Shown: one piece after another, positions 8,787 to 17,603 of the stretch | Layout of the letters: the number at the start of each line of letters is the position of its first letter | Position numbering within the stretch: position 1 is the stretch's first letter | Assembly: GCF_030534315.2 (NCBI RefSeq) | Contig: NZ_CP130558.2 | Coordinates: forward strand, 1,516,001 to 1,580,000 | Direction: 5' to 3' | Length of the DNA: 64,000 nt | Source of the DNA: Thermoanaerobacterium sp. CMT5567-10 | GTDB lineage: Bacteria; Bacillota; Thermoanaerobacteria; Thermoanaerobacterales; Thermoanaerobacteraceae | Notes under the pieces: generated by a model | Database searches by the model: none | The model's input: the letters and a program-made list of their open reading frames with translations, nothing else | What the model was told of the DNA's origin: nothing | Program-made: the position numbers and the translations under genes

Positions 8787-8938
8787 GTATTCTTAATTCT
8801 TAACGTATACAATTAGCTGCTAAAATTATTTAACCGTTACTTTAGTTTTATTTATAGTTATAAATTTTATTTTATAATCTAATTTTATATGTCTTGTGTT
8901 GTGATTTTTATAGAAGTAATGTTTGAATAATTGTAAAT

Positions 8939-8968
8939 AAAGGAGGATTAGTTGCGTAACCCTCCTTT
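8939..8968 (-). terminator. Terminator after the mannanase gene
   Basis: AAAGGAGG (8939-8946) pairs with CCTCCTTT (8961-8968) across a 14-base loop that can pair further through TTA/TAA. On the minus strand a short T-rich stretch follows. It lies 15 bases beyond the mannanase stop codon, so mannanase is transcribed apart from the transporter operon. Confidence 0.65.
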
Positions 8969-8982
8969 TAATTCATAAGCTT

Positions 8983-11900
8983 TTAATTTGATATTACAAC
9001 ATTATCCAAATAAACATTGCTGTTTCCAGTTTGTCCACTATCAGGTACAATCTTCACGCCTATTGACTGCACATTTTCAAGGTTATTTATCTTTGATGGA
9101 TCTAGATCAATTGATAGAGTTGTAAATCCACCACTGTTAATTGGCTGCCAACCACTATCATACCATGTCCAGTTAGATCCTGTTTTTATATAAAGTGCTG
9201 CAGTCGCAGTACCATTTGATAATTTAACATCAATACTTATCTTTTTAACTGCAGATAAATCAATTGCCTGAACCTTATCAATTTCAAAACCATCTGTCTT
9301 GCTTAAATCAAAATTAGATGTAAGTGAATGTGTGCCACTACTTGCAAAATCAGTTGTAATACCTGTTGCTGTCGCATTTGCATTATTTTGATCAACAGTC
9401 CAGCCATCTGTTCCATCCTCAAAATCATACAACACACCAGGCTGAGCAGGAGTACTGTTAGTTCCAGAACCACCATTAGGTACTCCGCCGGTACCATCAT
9501 TTATAGCTCGTATGCCATCAAAGTAAAGCGTTCCACTTTTGAGACCTCCAGCATCATTAATGTATATAGAAAACTCTTGAACATTTTTAAGATCTTCTTT
9601 TGTTATGACTTTACCTTGATCCTGTATGTCCCATGGTGCAACCGTAAAACTGTTAAATCCAATTTCTTCCCAACGCGGTGTACTATCTGAAAGAGACGGA
9701 TATGCCTCGTAATAAATTCCATTTACTTTTATTTGAATTACTAATTTCTGATTGCTTCCATCTGGCACTAGATAAAACTTCAATTTATTATATCCCGACC
9801 AATCAACACCACCTAAAGTCTTTGTAACTCCTGCATATCCAGAGCTACCCAACTTATAATCGACTTTCATAGCATACATACCATCTGCTGCATTATCGGT
9901 AGTAAGCGAAACTGAAATATCATCTCCCGATGCCTTAATCCATTTCGACTGCAATGCAGCATCATTTCCCTGATATGATTCAAAATCATCGACCAAAGAT
10001 GGATCAATAGGCATTTCTACAAATGCATTTATCAATTGAATATTGTCAACATATATTTCTCCTGCACCATCAAAGTTTAATCCATTTCCTACTACTGATA
10101 TAGCAAGCCCTTTAGCCGATGATACCTTTGAACTGTCTAAATCAATTGTAACCGGGAAATAAGCATATTGTATGCCATCAATACTTTCTGTCCTCAAATC
10201 TGTAATTTTCTTCTCCGTAGTAGTCATTCCATATTTCGTATCCCAATCGTCTGGCAACATTGCAATCCCACGCACAGTTGCATCAGGATTAGCACTTGCT
10301 GCTGCTACTGGAATCAAGACATCAAATTTAACACGATTCACATATGGCAATACATCATCTATATTAGTCAATTGCAATTTCAATTCTTGCCATGAATCTG
10401 CATAAGTCATCCCAGTAACAGTCATTTCGAGTTTTCCATCACCAGCTAATGCTGCATGTCCTATATTCAAACTCATAGATACAGGATAAGTACCATTATT
10501 TTGAATGCCTTCTATATTTGTATCAAAAGTATAATCTTTAACCAATATCTCAGGAACTTTTACAAAAACATTGACAGACTGTTCAAATTCGATACTACCA
10601 CCATTATATGCGATAACTGTAATCTTTGCTGTTTTATTATTGTCTTGATAAGAAGGAGACCAATCTTGAGAATAATATCCATCTTGATCTAATGTCATTG
10701 GTATTTCTTCATTTGAGTCATTAACTTTATATACAACTTTTGTTGGTGTGTCATTCAATATTCGCACTCTAATCTTTGTTGTATTAGTCGTTATTTCTGA
10801 ATTGTCAGTTGGCGTAACAATATGCATAAATGGCTTACCCGAATTAACAACGACATCTGTAGTTAAATTTGTCCCTTTTATATCATTAAGAAATGCCGTA
10901 TAAGGATCTTGATAAAATTTTATAAAATCGGGCAACAATTCATGATCTCCCAAATTTGGTGCGTTTTTATATGGAACAAATAAATTACCATTCAATCCAA
11001 AATTAGCCCACGTCAACATATATGCAATACGCCTTGCATTGCTGTTAGATTTAATGGCATTTAAAACGTCAGTAAACCAGCTAAGATCACCATTTCCTGC
11101 CACTTTCATCCCTTGCGGGCTATAACCAAATTCCGACAAAGTCGCAATCTTTCCTTTGTTATCAGCCAACTTTGAAATCATAGATAAGTCATTGACTAAA
11201 CTACTTAAAAATTGTTTCGTTCCTGGATTATCTATGTTATCGTACTGATCCATTCCAAGAACATCTACATAATTATCACCAGGGTAAGTCGCTAAATAAT
11301 TCTCTTCATTGCCGTTAAAAGGACCATTAGGAGAATAAACATACAATATGTTATGAACTCCTTTTTTATCTCTCAAATATTCAACTGTATACCTATATAG
11401 TTCAATATATTGGCTTGGCGTCGTCGTCTTTGCACCCCACCAAAACCAACCACCATTTTGCTCATGGAATGGCCTAAACAAAATCGGTATCAAATTTCCA
11501 TTATCATCTTTTAGATTGTTTGCAAAAAGAGCTATGTTATCTAAAAATTCATTAAATTTGCTGTTGTATTCGCCACCAGGTAGTATTTTATTTACAACAT
11601 CGCCAGAAACATCATTAAAACTGCCACCTGTAACAAAATTAGGCATATGAGCACTTAGAGTGAAAATTCCACCCATCTCATGAATTTTTTTAACAGCCGC
11701 TATTAAATTTTCACGACTTTTTATCGGATCATTTGGAACACCTGGCTTTTCTTTTCCCTCTAAGCTCAAAGTATCCCATCCAAAAACAGCTGGAAAATCG
11801 CCAACATCATTCTTTACATCAGACTGCAATTCATTTGAACCAGAAGTTATTGTAATGCCTTCATCAGTATCATGTTGATGTCCAAATAACACTTCTTTGC

Positions 11901-13212
11901 CACGCATATCATTTAAATAAACAAAAAGTTCCTTTGTCTTTGTAGTTGCATTGGGATCTACTAAATTAATCTCTTTTATTGTAGAACCATTATTACTATT
12001 ATTTTGGCTATTATTATTTTCAGAACCGAGATTCAACAATCCCTTCTCTAGAATTTTCCCATTCAAAGAGACATTTTCTGCTTTAATATTTGCTTTTTTT
12101 ATTGTGCCATAGCCATTTATAATAGTTCCATTTGCTCCACTATTAACATTTATTTCAGAAACACTTGCTTCTCTACCAATGTTAAGTGCAATATAGGCGT
12201 TTATTTCAATAGTACCAATATCAGATTTGTCATTTAAATCAATTAATGATTCACTATTAACTGCAATATTTCCAACCTTGTTATCTCCATTCAAAACCAC
12301 ATGCACTTTTCCATCTAAACGATTAACAACAATATCACTAATATTGCAATTATTAATATAGATTGAATTCTCTCCACCGCCAGATATATAAACTGTTCCA
12401 TCAACAGTTACATTATCAATAGTTGCTTCTCCATTTCCTATACCTGATGCAAGATATAAATTCCCTTCTATTACAGTATTTTTCAGTGTTACACCATCAT
12501 GGTTGATTATAACATTCCCATTAAAAGTTTTACCTTCATAATTGCCAGTTGTATTGTAATAGCCAGATATTAAACTGTCAAGTAGCGCACAAAACTCTGC
12601 ACGCGTAATAGTCTTCTTGGGTTTAAAGGTACCATCCTCATATCCTGATATTATTCCACTAAGAGCATTTACAGCACCTTTTGCATAGTCGCTAATTTGC
12701 GAAGCATCTTTAAATTTATTAATAATCGAAGAATCTCCTTGGTCATTGATATTAAAAACATTTACCAATAGCGTAATTGCATCTTCACGTGTTATATTTG
12801 TGTCAGCTTTTGACATGTTATTAGGAAATCCAGAGTAGTATCCAGCATATCTTGCTATAAGCAATTGGTCTGAATACCATGCACCTGGTTTAACATCAGA
12901 AAATTGCTGCTGTGACTTAGCTGAAAAACCAAAAATACGATTTAAAATTGATACAGCTTCTGCACGAGTAATTTCTTTTTGAGGTTTAAATGTCCCATCG
13001 GAATATCCATTTATTATTCCATAGTTCTTTAAATTTTCTATACTATTCTTTGCCCAATTATCTCTTATGTCACTGAATGCAAAACTTTTTGAATTTGATG
13101 CAACAGCCTCCGAAGTAGCAGCATATGTAGTTGAGAAGAAATTATAGGGAATAGCAGAAACTATTAACAAAACAGATAAAATTGTAGCTATAAACTTGCG
13201 AATAATACTCAT
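8983..13212 (-). CDS. Cell-surface beta-mannanase: SLH x3, beta-helix spacer, GH26, several carbohydrate-binding modules
   Basis: A 1409-residue secreted enzyme. Approximate layout: signal peptide 1-35; three SLH repeats 45-215 with T-R-A-E motifs for binding to pyruvylated wall polymer; an Asn-rich parallel beta-helix-like spacer 225-400; GH26 endo-beta-1,4-mannanase domain 414-775 with R-P-F-H-E-Q-N-G-G (acid/base Glu near 583) and L-S-E-F-G-Y (nucleophile Glu near 693); an Ig-like domain 790-890; a CBM27-like mannan-binding module 894-1061; a CBM11-like module 1075-1237; and a further jelly-roll module 1262-1407. The ATG at 13212 follows GGAGGG; the longer in-frame TTG start overlaps that site and is rejected. 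It makes oligosaccharides for the transporter encoded downstream. Confidence 0.93.
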   Translation of the reverse strand: MSIIRKFIATILSVLLIVSAIPYNFFSTTYAATSEAVASNSKSFAFSDIRDNWAKNSIENLKNYGIINGYSDGTFKPQKEITRAEAVSILNRIFGFSAKSQQQFSDVKPGAWYSDQLLIARYAGYYSGFPNNMSKADTNITREDAITLLVNVFNINDQGDSSIINKFKDASQISDYAKGAVNALSGIISGYEDGTFKPKKTITRAEFCALLDSLISGYYNTTGNYEGKTFNGNVIINHDGVTLKNTVIEGNLYLASGIGNGEATIDNVTVDGTVYISGGGENSIYINNCNISDIVVNRLDGKVHVVLNGDNKVGNIAVNSESLIDLNDKSDIGTIEINAYIALNIGREASVSEINVNSGANGTIINGYGTIKKANIKAENVSLNGKILEKGLLNLGSENNNSQNNSNNGSTIKEINLVDPNATTKTKELFVYLNDMRGKEVLFGHQHDTDEGITITSGSNELQSDVKNDVGDFPAVFGWDTLSLEGKEKPGVPNDPIKSRENLIAAVKKIHEMGGIFTLSAHMPNFVTGGSFNDVSGDVVNKILPGGEYNSKFNEFLDNIALFANNLKDDNGNLIPILFRPFHEQNGGWFWWGAKTTTPSQYIELYRYTVEYLRDKKGVHNILYVYSPNGPFNGNEENYLATYPGDNYVDVLGMDQYDNIDNPGTKQFLSSLVNDLSMISKLADNKGKIATLSEFGYSPQGMKVAGNGDLSWFTDVLNAIKSNSNARRIAYMLTWANFGLNGNLFVPYKNAPNLGDHELLPDFIKFYQDPYTAFLNDIKGTNLTTDVVVNSGKPFMHIVTPTDNSEITTNTTKIRVRILNDTPTKVVYKVNDSNEEIPMTLDQDGYYSQDWSPSYQDNNKTAKITVIAYNGGSIEFEQSVNVFVKVPEILVKDYTFDTNIEGIQNNGTYPVSMSLNIGHAALAGDGKLEMTVTGMTYADSWQELKLQLTNIDDVLPYVNRVKFDVLIPVAAASANPDATVRGIAMLPDDWDTKYGMTTTEKKITDLRTESIDGIQYAYFPVTIDLDSSKVSSAKGLAISVVGNGLNFDGAGEIYVDNIQLINAFVEMPIDPSLVDDFESYQGNDAALQSKWIKASGDDISVSLTTDNAADGMYAMKVDYKLGSSGYAGVTKTLGGVDWSGYNKLKFYLVPDGSNQKLVIQIKVNGIYYEAYPSLSDSTPRWEEIGFNSFTVAPWDIQDQGKVITKEDLKNVQEFSIYINDAGGLKSGTLYFDGIRAINDGTGGVPNGGSGTNSTPAQPGVLYDFEDGTDGWTVDQNNANATATGITTDFASSGTHSLTSNFDLSKTDGFEIDKVQAIDLSAVKKISIDVKLSNGTATAALYIKTGSNWTWYDSGWQPINSGGFTTLSIDLDPSKINNLENVQSIGVKIVPDSGQTGNSNVYLDNVVISN

Positions 13213-13510
13213 TACAAATCCCTCCAAACAACAAATGTTTTTTATAGTTTTTACAGAAATAAATAATAAAAGCTTTTCTTTCCTCCTTTCTATGTTTTAA
13301 ACTTAAAATAACCCTCATTTATCACTCCTTCCTATTCTATATTTATATATATTAACAAGTAGATAATTTAAACAGAGTTTTGAAGTTTTTAATTTGAAAT
13401 TGATATATCAATATTTTTAGTAAATTTACACTTATAACGCTACAAAAAGTTATTTATGATTATTTTTAACTCAATAAATTATATTAAATCTATTTATTAA
13501 CTTACATTTT
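13213..13510 (-). promoter_or_regulatory. Mannanase leader with SD-like stabiliser and short upstream reading frame
   Basis: About 290 bases lie between the predicted transcription start near 13505 and the mannanase ATG. They hold GAAAGGAGG (13290-13282, minus strand), which matches the STAB-SD type of mRNA-stabilising sequence, with no start codon nearby. There is also a reading frame starting at ATG 13318 with a good GGAGTG site (about 13327) that would run to about 13142, overlapping the mannanase start in another frame; its 58 residues resemble nothing, so I do not call it a gene. Confidence 0.4.
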
Positions 13511-13569
13511 AGTATAGGATATTTATGTATAATTGTCAATAATATTATCTGATTTTCATTTATTTACAT
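13511..13569 (-). promoter_or_regulatory. Mannanase promoter with upstream activator box
   Basis: On the minus strand TTGACA (13539-13534), a 17-base spacer and TATACT (13516-13511). The 18-base box attttcatttatttacat (plus-strand reading, 13552-13569) lies 12 bases upstream of the -35, exactly as at 8728-8786. Related short sequences (aatttacgta near 13573, gttatttacgg near 13611) lie further upstream and may be additional half sites. The remaining bases up to 13741 are AT-rich without a recognisable gene. Confidence 0.75.
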
Positions 13570-13741
13570 CAATTTACGTATATTGCATGTATATATTGTT
13601 TTAATTCCCGTTATTTACGGATTATATAAGGTTATTTTTGTTGTAAAATATTATTAAAATGACTATGATGATAATTTGCACATATTTTGTGTAGTTCCTG
13701 TTAACAAAATATTAGCAGGCTTTATAAGGAAATTTTTCTCC

Positions 13742-13770
13742 TTGACTCCCAATCAAAATAATGTTAGAGT
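13742..13770 (+). promoter_or_regulatory. Promoter of the nitronate monooxygenase-like gene
   Basis: TTGACT (13742-13747), 17 bases, then TAGAGT (13765-13770) preceded by an extended -10 TG. The leader is about 25 bases to the AAGGAGG site at 13789-13795. Confidence 0.6.
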
Positions 13771-13803
13771 AGCTTTATAGAACTATTTAAGGAGGAATTT
13801 ACG

Positions 13804-14895
13804 ATAGATATCAATATTAAAAGTTTAAAAATCGGCGATTTAGTAGCAAAATTGCCAATAATCCAAGGTGGCATGGGTGTAGGAGTATCATTAAGCAATC
13901 TTGCTTCTGCCGTCGCAAATGAAGGTGGCATTGGTGTAATATCTGCAGCAGGTATTGGCATGCTAGAAAAAGATTTTGCTACAAATTACGTTGAAGCAAA
14001 TATAAGGGCACTTAGAAAGGAAATTAAAAAAGCAAGAGAGAAAACTAAAGGTATAATCGGCGTTAATATAATGGTGGCACTGTCAAATTTTGCTGACATG
14101 GTTAAAACATCAATAGATGAGGGCATTGATATAATCTTTTCCGGCGCAGGACTTCCGCTAAATCTTCCTAAGTTTTTAAATAACTCATCTAAGACTAAGT
14201 TAGTACCTATTGTCTCATCTGGAAGGGCATTTAATCTTATAGCAAAAAGATGGATACAAAAATACGAATATTTGCCAGATGCTGTTGTTGTTGAAGGTCC
14301 AATGGCTGGTGGTCACTTAGGATATTCAAGTGAGCAGATATCAAATCCTGATTATTCTCTAGATAAAATAGTTAAAGACGTGTTGGAAGAAACAAGACAA
14401 TATGAAGAGATTTCAGGGAAGCAAATACCCGTTATTGCTGCTGGTGGAATATATACAGGCGATGATATATTAAAATATCTAAAAATAGGTGCCGCTGGTG
14501 TACAAATGGCCACACGTTTTGTTACAACTGATGAATGTGATGCATCAGATGAGTTTAAAAAATCATATCTCAACTGCAAAAAAGAAGATATAACTATAAT
14601 AGAGAGTCCTGTCGGTATGCCAGGTAGGGCAATCATTAATAAGTTTCTTAATGATGTAAAATCGGGTGAAAGAAAACCATATAAGTGTTTGTATCATTGC
14701 ATTAAAACGTGTGACTATAAAAAAAGCTCTTACTGTATATCGCAAGCACTTATAAATGCTCAAAGGGGACTCATGGTAAATGGATTTGCATTTGCTGGAG
14801 CCAATGCTTATAAAGCGGATAAGATAATATCCGTTAAAGATTTAATTAGTACTCTCATGGATGAGTATAATAAAGCACTTTATTTAAGCATGTAA
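13804..14895 (+). CDS. Nitronate monooxygenase / FabK-like FMN protein with ATA at the start position
   Basis: A TIM-barrel flavoprotein of the 2-nitropropane dioxygenase/enoyl reductase II group. Visible features are I-I-Q-G-G-M-G-V-G at the N-terminus, A-G-G-I-Y-T-G-D-D for FMN phosphate binding, V-E-G-P-M-A-G-G-H-L-G, and a Cys-rich C-terminal segment. The family N-terminus (D-I-N-I-K-S-L-K-I-G-D-L) is encoded in frame upstream of the first usual start codon. AAGGAGG at 13789-13795 is 8 bases from an ATA at 13804, and no ATG, GTG or TTG lies in frame between the preceding stop (13777) and TTG 13852. Starting at that TTG would lack a ribosome site and cut the first strand. Either ATA initiates weakly or this is a recent ATG-to-ATA change. 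363 codons from ATA. Confidence 0.85.
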   Translation: MDINIKSLKIGDLVAKLPIIQGGMGVGVSLSNLASAVANEGGIGVISAAGIGMLEKDFATNYVEANIRALRKEIKKAREKTKGIIGVNIMVALSNFADMVKTSIDEGIDIIFSGAGLPLNLPKFLNNSSKTKLVPIVSSGRAFNLIAKRWIQKYEYLPDAVVVEGPMAGGHLGYSSEQISNPDYSLDKIVKDVLEETRQYEEISGKQIPVIAAGGIYTGDDILKYLKIGAAGVQMATRFVTTDECDASDEFKKSYLNCKKEDITIIESPVGMPGRAIINKFLNDVKSGERKPYKCLYHCIKTCDYKKSSYCISQALINAQRGLMVNGFAFAGANAYKADKIISVKDLISTLMDEYNKALYLSM

Positions 14896-14901
14896 CTATT
14901 T

Positions 14902-14931
14902 AAAAAGGACTGCCGTATTGGCAGTCTTTTT
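14902..14931 (+). terminator. Terminator
   Basis: GACTGCC (14908-14914) pairs with GGCAGTC (14920-14926), extended by A5/T5, loop GTATT, then a T run. It ends the gene at 13804-14895 and may also serve the convergent helicase gene. Confidence 0.85.
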
Positions 14932-14934
14932 AAA

Positions 14935-14973
14935 TTAATTTTTAGGATTAATTTTTAGGATTAATTTTTAGGC
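14935..14973. repeat. Three tandem 13-base repeats at the helicase 3' end
   Basis: The unit ttaatttttagga occurs at 14935-14947, 14948-14960 and, with a last-base change, 14961-14973. The third copy encodes the final codons and stop of the helicase on the minus strand, so the other two are duplications of the end of the gene. Confidence 0.9.
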
Positions 14974-16505
14974 TTTGAAAGTTCGATTTTTATTCTTTTC
15001 CCATCGATAATTTTATCAAAAGAATTATTTATTATATTTTTTGCAGCATTTCTACGGGCATCTATAAAAGTAAATTTATCAAATATATCTATAGTGCCAA
15101 TGTCTTCTTTAGAAATATCACCTATGTCCATTAATAATTTCAGAAGTGTTCTCCGATTTAGTTTATCTTTCCGCCCTAAATTAATAAACAGCCTTACATA
15201 TTTAGGTTCGTCGTCATTATAATATAATTCTTTCCCATAGTACATATCCATTAAAGCTGCTGCAACATCTACAAGGTTGTACTCTTCGTCAAGTTCCATT
15301 GCAAGCGGCACAAATCTCTTGTAACCGTCATTTTCTAAAGCCTTTTTTATATCTTTAATCATTTTATTGTATTTAACTTGAAAAATGTCATCAACTGTAG
15401 GCAATTCTTTTCTTCTTATTTTGCATTTCGTCTCTCTTTCTATTCGCTTTAATGCAGGATACTCCCTTGATGTAACAAGTGTATATGCTACACCACTTCT
15501 ATTTGCCCTACCTGTCCTTCCAATCCTATGGACATATGATTCCACATCCTGTGGCAAATCATAATTTATGACGTGCGACACATTTTCAACATCTATACCT
15601 CTCGCTGCTACATCTGTAGCAACCAAGAAATCAAGGTTGCCTTCTTTAAACTTCCTCAAAGTATTAATTCTTTGATTTTGGCTCATATCTCCATGCATTC
15701 CTTCTACGTTGTATCCTCTTGATTGCATGCTCTGTGTAAGCTCATCTACTTCTTTTTTTGTTTTGCAAAATATAATAGAACTTGATGGTTCTTCAACGTC
15801 TAATATCCTGCAAAGGGATTCAAACCTATCTTGATTTTTTATCTCGTAGTAAAAATGTTCGACTGTCGAAACAGTCATAGTCTTTTTTACAATAGAAATG
15901 AATTTCGCATCGCTTTTCATGTATTTCTTTGCAAGCCTCTTTATCTCATCAGGCATCGTAGCAGAAAACATCATCGTCTGCCTATTGCTATTAGTATGCC
16001 TTATAATTTCTTCAATATCATCTATAAACCCCATATCAAGCATTTCATCCGCTTCATCTAAAACAAGATACTTCACATCATTCAATCTCAATATGTCTCT
16101 CTTAATAAGGTCGAGGACTCTGCCTGGTGTACCAATCACTATGTCTACACCTCTTTTTAATGCCTTAATCTGCCTATCTATTGGCACACCACCATATACT
16201 GGAAATAATCTCACTTTAGAGTACTTCCCAATGCGGGCCAATTCATCATTAACTTGTATCGCAAGCTCCCTTGTTGGCGTCAAAATAATACAAAATACAT
16301 TTCCATTGCCACCATCAAAATTGTTTATAACAGGCGCACCATATGCAAGTGTCTTGCCAGTACCTGTCTCTGCCTGTCCAATTACATCTGAACCCTGCAA
16401 CAACACAGGAATTACTTCAGACTGTATTTTAGACGGCTCCTCAAATCCCATATCGTCGATGGCATTTAAAATCTTTTCATTTAAACGTAGTTCCTTAAAT
16501 CCCAT
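14961..16505 (-). CDS. DEAD-box ATP-dependent RNA helicase with DbpA-type RNA-binding domain
   Basis: A 514-residue helicase. Core motifs run in order: Q motif near residue 20, A-E-T-G-T-G-K-T, P-T-R-E-L-A, D-E-A-D, S-A-T and H-R-I-G-R-T-G-R. The C-terminal 80 residues (R-L-F-I-N-L-G-R-K-D-K-L onward) form the RRM-like domain of DbpA/YxiN, which binds hairpin 92 of 23S rRNA, so a role in large-subunit assembly is likely. AGGAGA stands before the ATG at 16505. The gene appears to stand alone between a convergent monooxygenase gene and an upstream acetyltransferase gene on the same strand. Confidence 0.93.
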   Translation of the reverse strand: MGFKELRLNEKILNAIDDMGFEEPSKIQSEVIPVLLQGSDVIGQAETGTGKTLAYGAPVINNFDGGNGNVFCIILTPTRELAIQVNDELARIGKYSKVRLFPVYGGVPIDRQIKALKRGVDIVIGTPGRVLDLIKRDILRLNDVKYLVLDEADEMLDMGFIDDIEEIIRHTNSNRQTMMFSATMPDEIKRLAKKYMKSDAKFISIVKKTMTVSTVEHFYYEIKNQDRFESLCRILDVEEPSSSIIFCKTKKEVDELTQSMQSRGYNVEGMHGDMSQNQRINTLRKFKEGNLDFLVATDVAARGIDVENVSHVINYDLPQDVESYVHRIGRTGRANRSGVAYTLVTSREYPALKRIERETKCKIRRKELPTVDDIFQVKYNKMIKDIKKALENDGYKRFVPLAMELDEEYNLVDVAAALMDMYYGKELYYNDDEPKYVRLFINLGRKDKLNRRTLLKLLMDIGDISKEDIGTIDIFDKFTFIDARRNAAKNIINNSFDKIIDGKRIKIELSKPKN

Positions 16506-16550
16506 TAATATTTGTCTCCTTATATTTTTTATTTGCCTAGTATTTATTTT

Positions 16551-17036
16551 TTACAAAATCAACTGTAATATGTGAATATCCAGGTATCTATTAAACTTGT
16601 AACCCAATTCCTTTAATGTGCCAACAATTTTGAAGCCGTACTTTTCGTGTAAATGAATGCTTACATCATTGCCTTCCGATATTCTGGCTATTATAGTGTG
16701 AAATTCATTCTCCTTTGCATGCTCTATAATTTTTTTGATTAATCTATCCCCAATGCCACGCCCCTTGTATGCTTCATCAACGTAAATCGAGTCTTCCGCC
16801 ACAGCCCTATAGCCGTATTTGTCAGACCAAAGGGATAAAGATGCCCATCCGACAACAATGTCATCTTCTAGTGCCACAAAAACAGCATATCTGTCATTGT
16901 GCATTTCAAACCATTTTTTATGATACTCTAATGGCCTTGGCTCAGTATCAATTGTTGCAGTTGTATTTAACACAGCTTGATTGTATATTTCATTTATTCT
17001 TTCAATATCATTTATATTAGCTTTTCGAATGATCAT
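16551..17036 (-). CDS. GNAT family N-acetyltransferase, phosphinothricin acetyltransferase-like
   Basis: A 161-residue GNAT protein. It begins I-I-R-K-A-N-I-N-D, with the acetyl-CoA motif G-R-G-I-G-D-R-L around residue 90 and the C-terminal H-L-H-E-K-Y-G-F typical of the Pat/YncA group, which acetylate phosphinothricin-like amino acids or methionine sulfoximine. ATG 17036 is used because AAAGGAA lies upstream; the in-frame TTG at 17054 overlaps that site. The true substrate is unknown, as members of this group are often misnamed for herbicide resistance. It ends 45 bases before the helicase start. Confidence 0.87.
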   Translation of the reverse strand: MIIRKANINDIERINEIYNQAVLNTTATIDTEPRPLEYHKKWFEMHNDRYAVFVALEDDIVVGWASLSLWSDKYGYRAVAEDSIYVDEAYKGRGIGDRLIKKIIEHAKENEFHTIIARISEGNDVSIHLHEKYGFKIVGTLKELGYKFNRYLDIHILQLIL

Positions 17037-17160
17037 AAAGACCGTTCCTTTCAATCAAATTGGCTTTAAAAGAATTCGATATAAATACTTTAACATATAA
17101 TATTGAAATTGCATATATATAATCAAAATAATTTTTAAAAATATCTTGGAGATGATTTTG

Positions 17161-17571
17161 ATGAAGGAAAAATTGATTGATATTGAAAATCATTCATTTA
17201 TAATAAAAGCGAATTACGATGATGTTTTGCTTTTGTCAAAATTAATCCAAGCAGAAGGCGAAAGCGAACCTATGATTGGCAAAGTCGCAATAGGCGCCGT
17301 CGTAGTCAATCGAGTGCAGGATCCAAATTTTCCTAATACAATATCTGAAGTCATTTTTGAACCTGGGCAATTTGAAAGTGTAACAAATAACCGCATATTC
17401 AATATAGATACTATAGACAATGAATGTATAATTTCAGCTCTTAAAGCATTGGAATGAGAAGATCCAACAGATGGCTCACTGTACTTTTACAACAGGTATA
17501 CGGCAACAAGCAGTTGGATTAAATCAAAAAAAGTAAGTATTGCTATAGGAAAACATAATTTTATAGCGTAA
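17161..17571 (+). pseudogene. SleB-type cell wall hydrolase interrupted by a TGA codon
   Basis: The reading frame encodes a hydrolase_2 (SleB/CwlJ) catalytic domain with Q-A-E-G-E-S-E-P (catalytic Glu) and G-A-V-V-V-N-R. At 17455-17457 it meets TGA, exactly where relatives have Gly in A-L-x-G-E-D-P. Reading on in the same frame gives E-D-P-T-D-G-S-L-Y-F-Y-N and ends at the TAA 17569-17571, so the C-terminal half of the domain is intact in sequence. A single GGA-to-TGA change explains it. The full frame is 136 codons, with no signal peptide. GGAG at 17148-17151 supports the ATG at 17161. Function, if intact, would be spore cortex or peptidoglycan lysis. Confidence 0.85.
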
Positions 17572-17576
17572 AGAAA

Positions 17577-17593
17577 GCAGGGTATTGCCCTGC
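17577..17593. terminator. Bidirectional terminator between the SleB remnant and hypE
   Basis: GCAGGG (17577-17582) pairs with CCCTGC (17588-17593) around a 5-base loop. T-rich sequence follows on both strands (TTTCTTT on the minus strand), so it can end the long ech-hyp transcript. Confidence 0.75.
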
Positions 17594-17603
17594 ATTTATT
17601 ATA

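Noticed and set aside
13142..13318. 58-codon frame with a good ribosome site in the mannanase leader
   Set aside because: It overlaps the mannanase start in another frame and its product looks random; mentioned only as a possible leader frame.
15898..16575. 225-codon plus-strand frame opposite the helicase
   Set aside because: It is a shadow of a clear DEAD-box helicase gene, with no ribosome site and no family resemblance.
16551..17036. Phosphinothricin resistance gene
   Set aside because: GNAT relatives of this type mostly have other roles; resistance cannot be claimed from sequence alone.
17455..17457. TGA in the SleB-type gene as selenocysteine or recoding
   Set aside because: The position is Gly in relatives, there is no SECIS-like hairpin after it, and a single GGA-to-TGA change is simpler.
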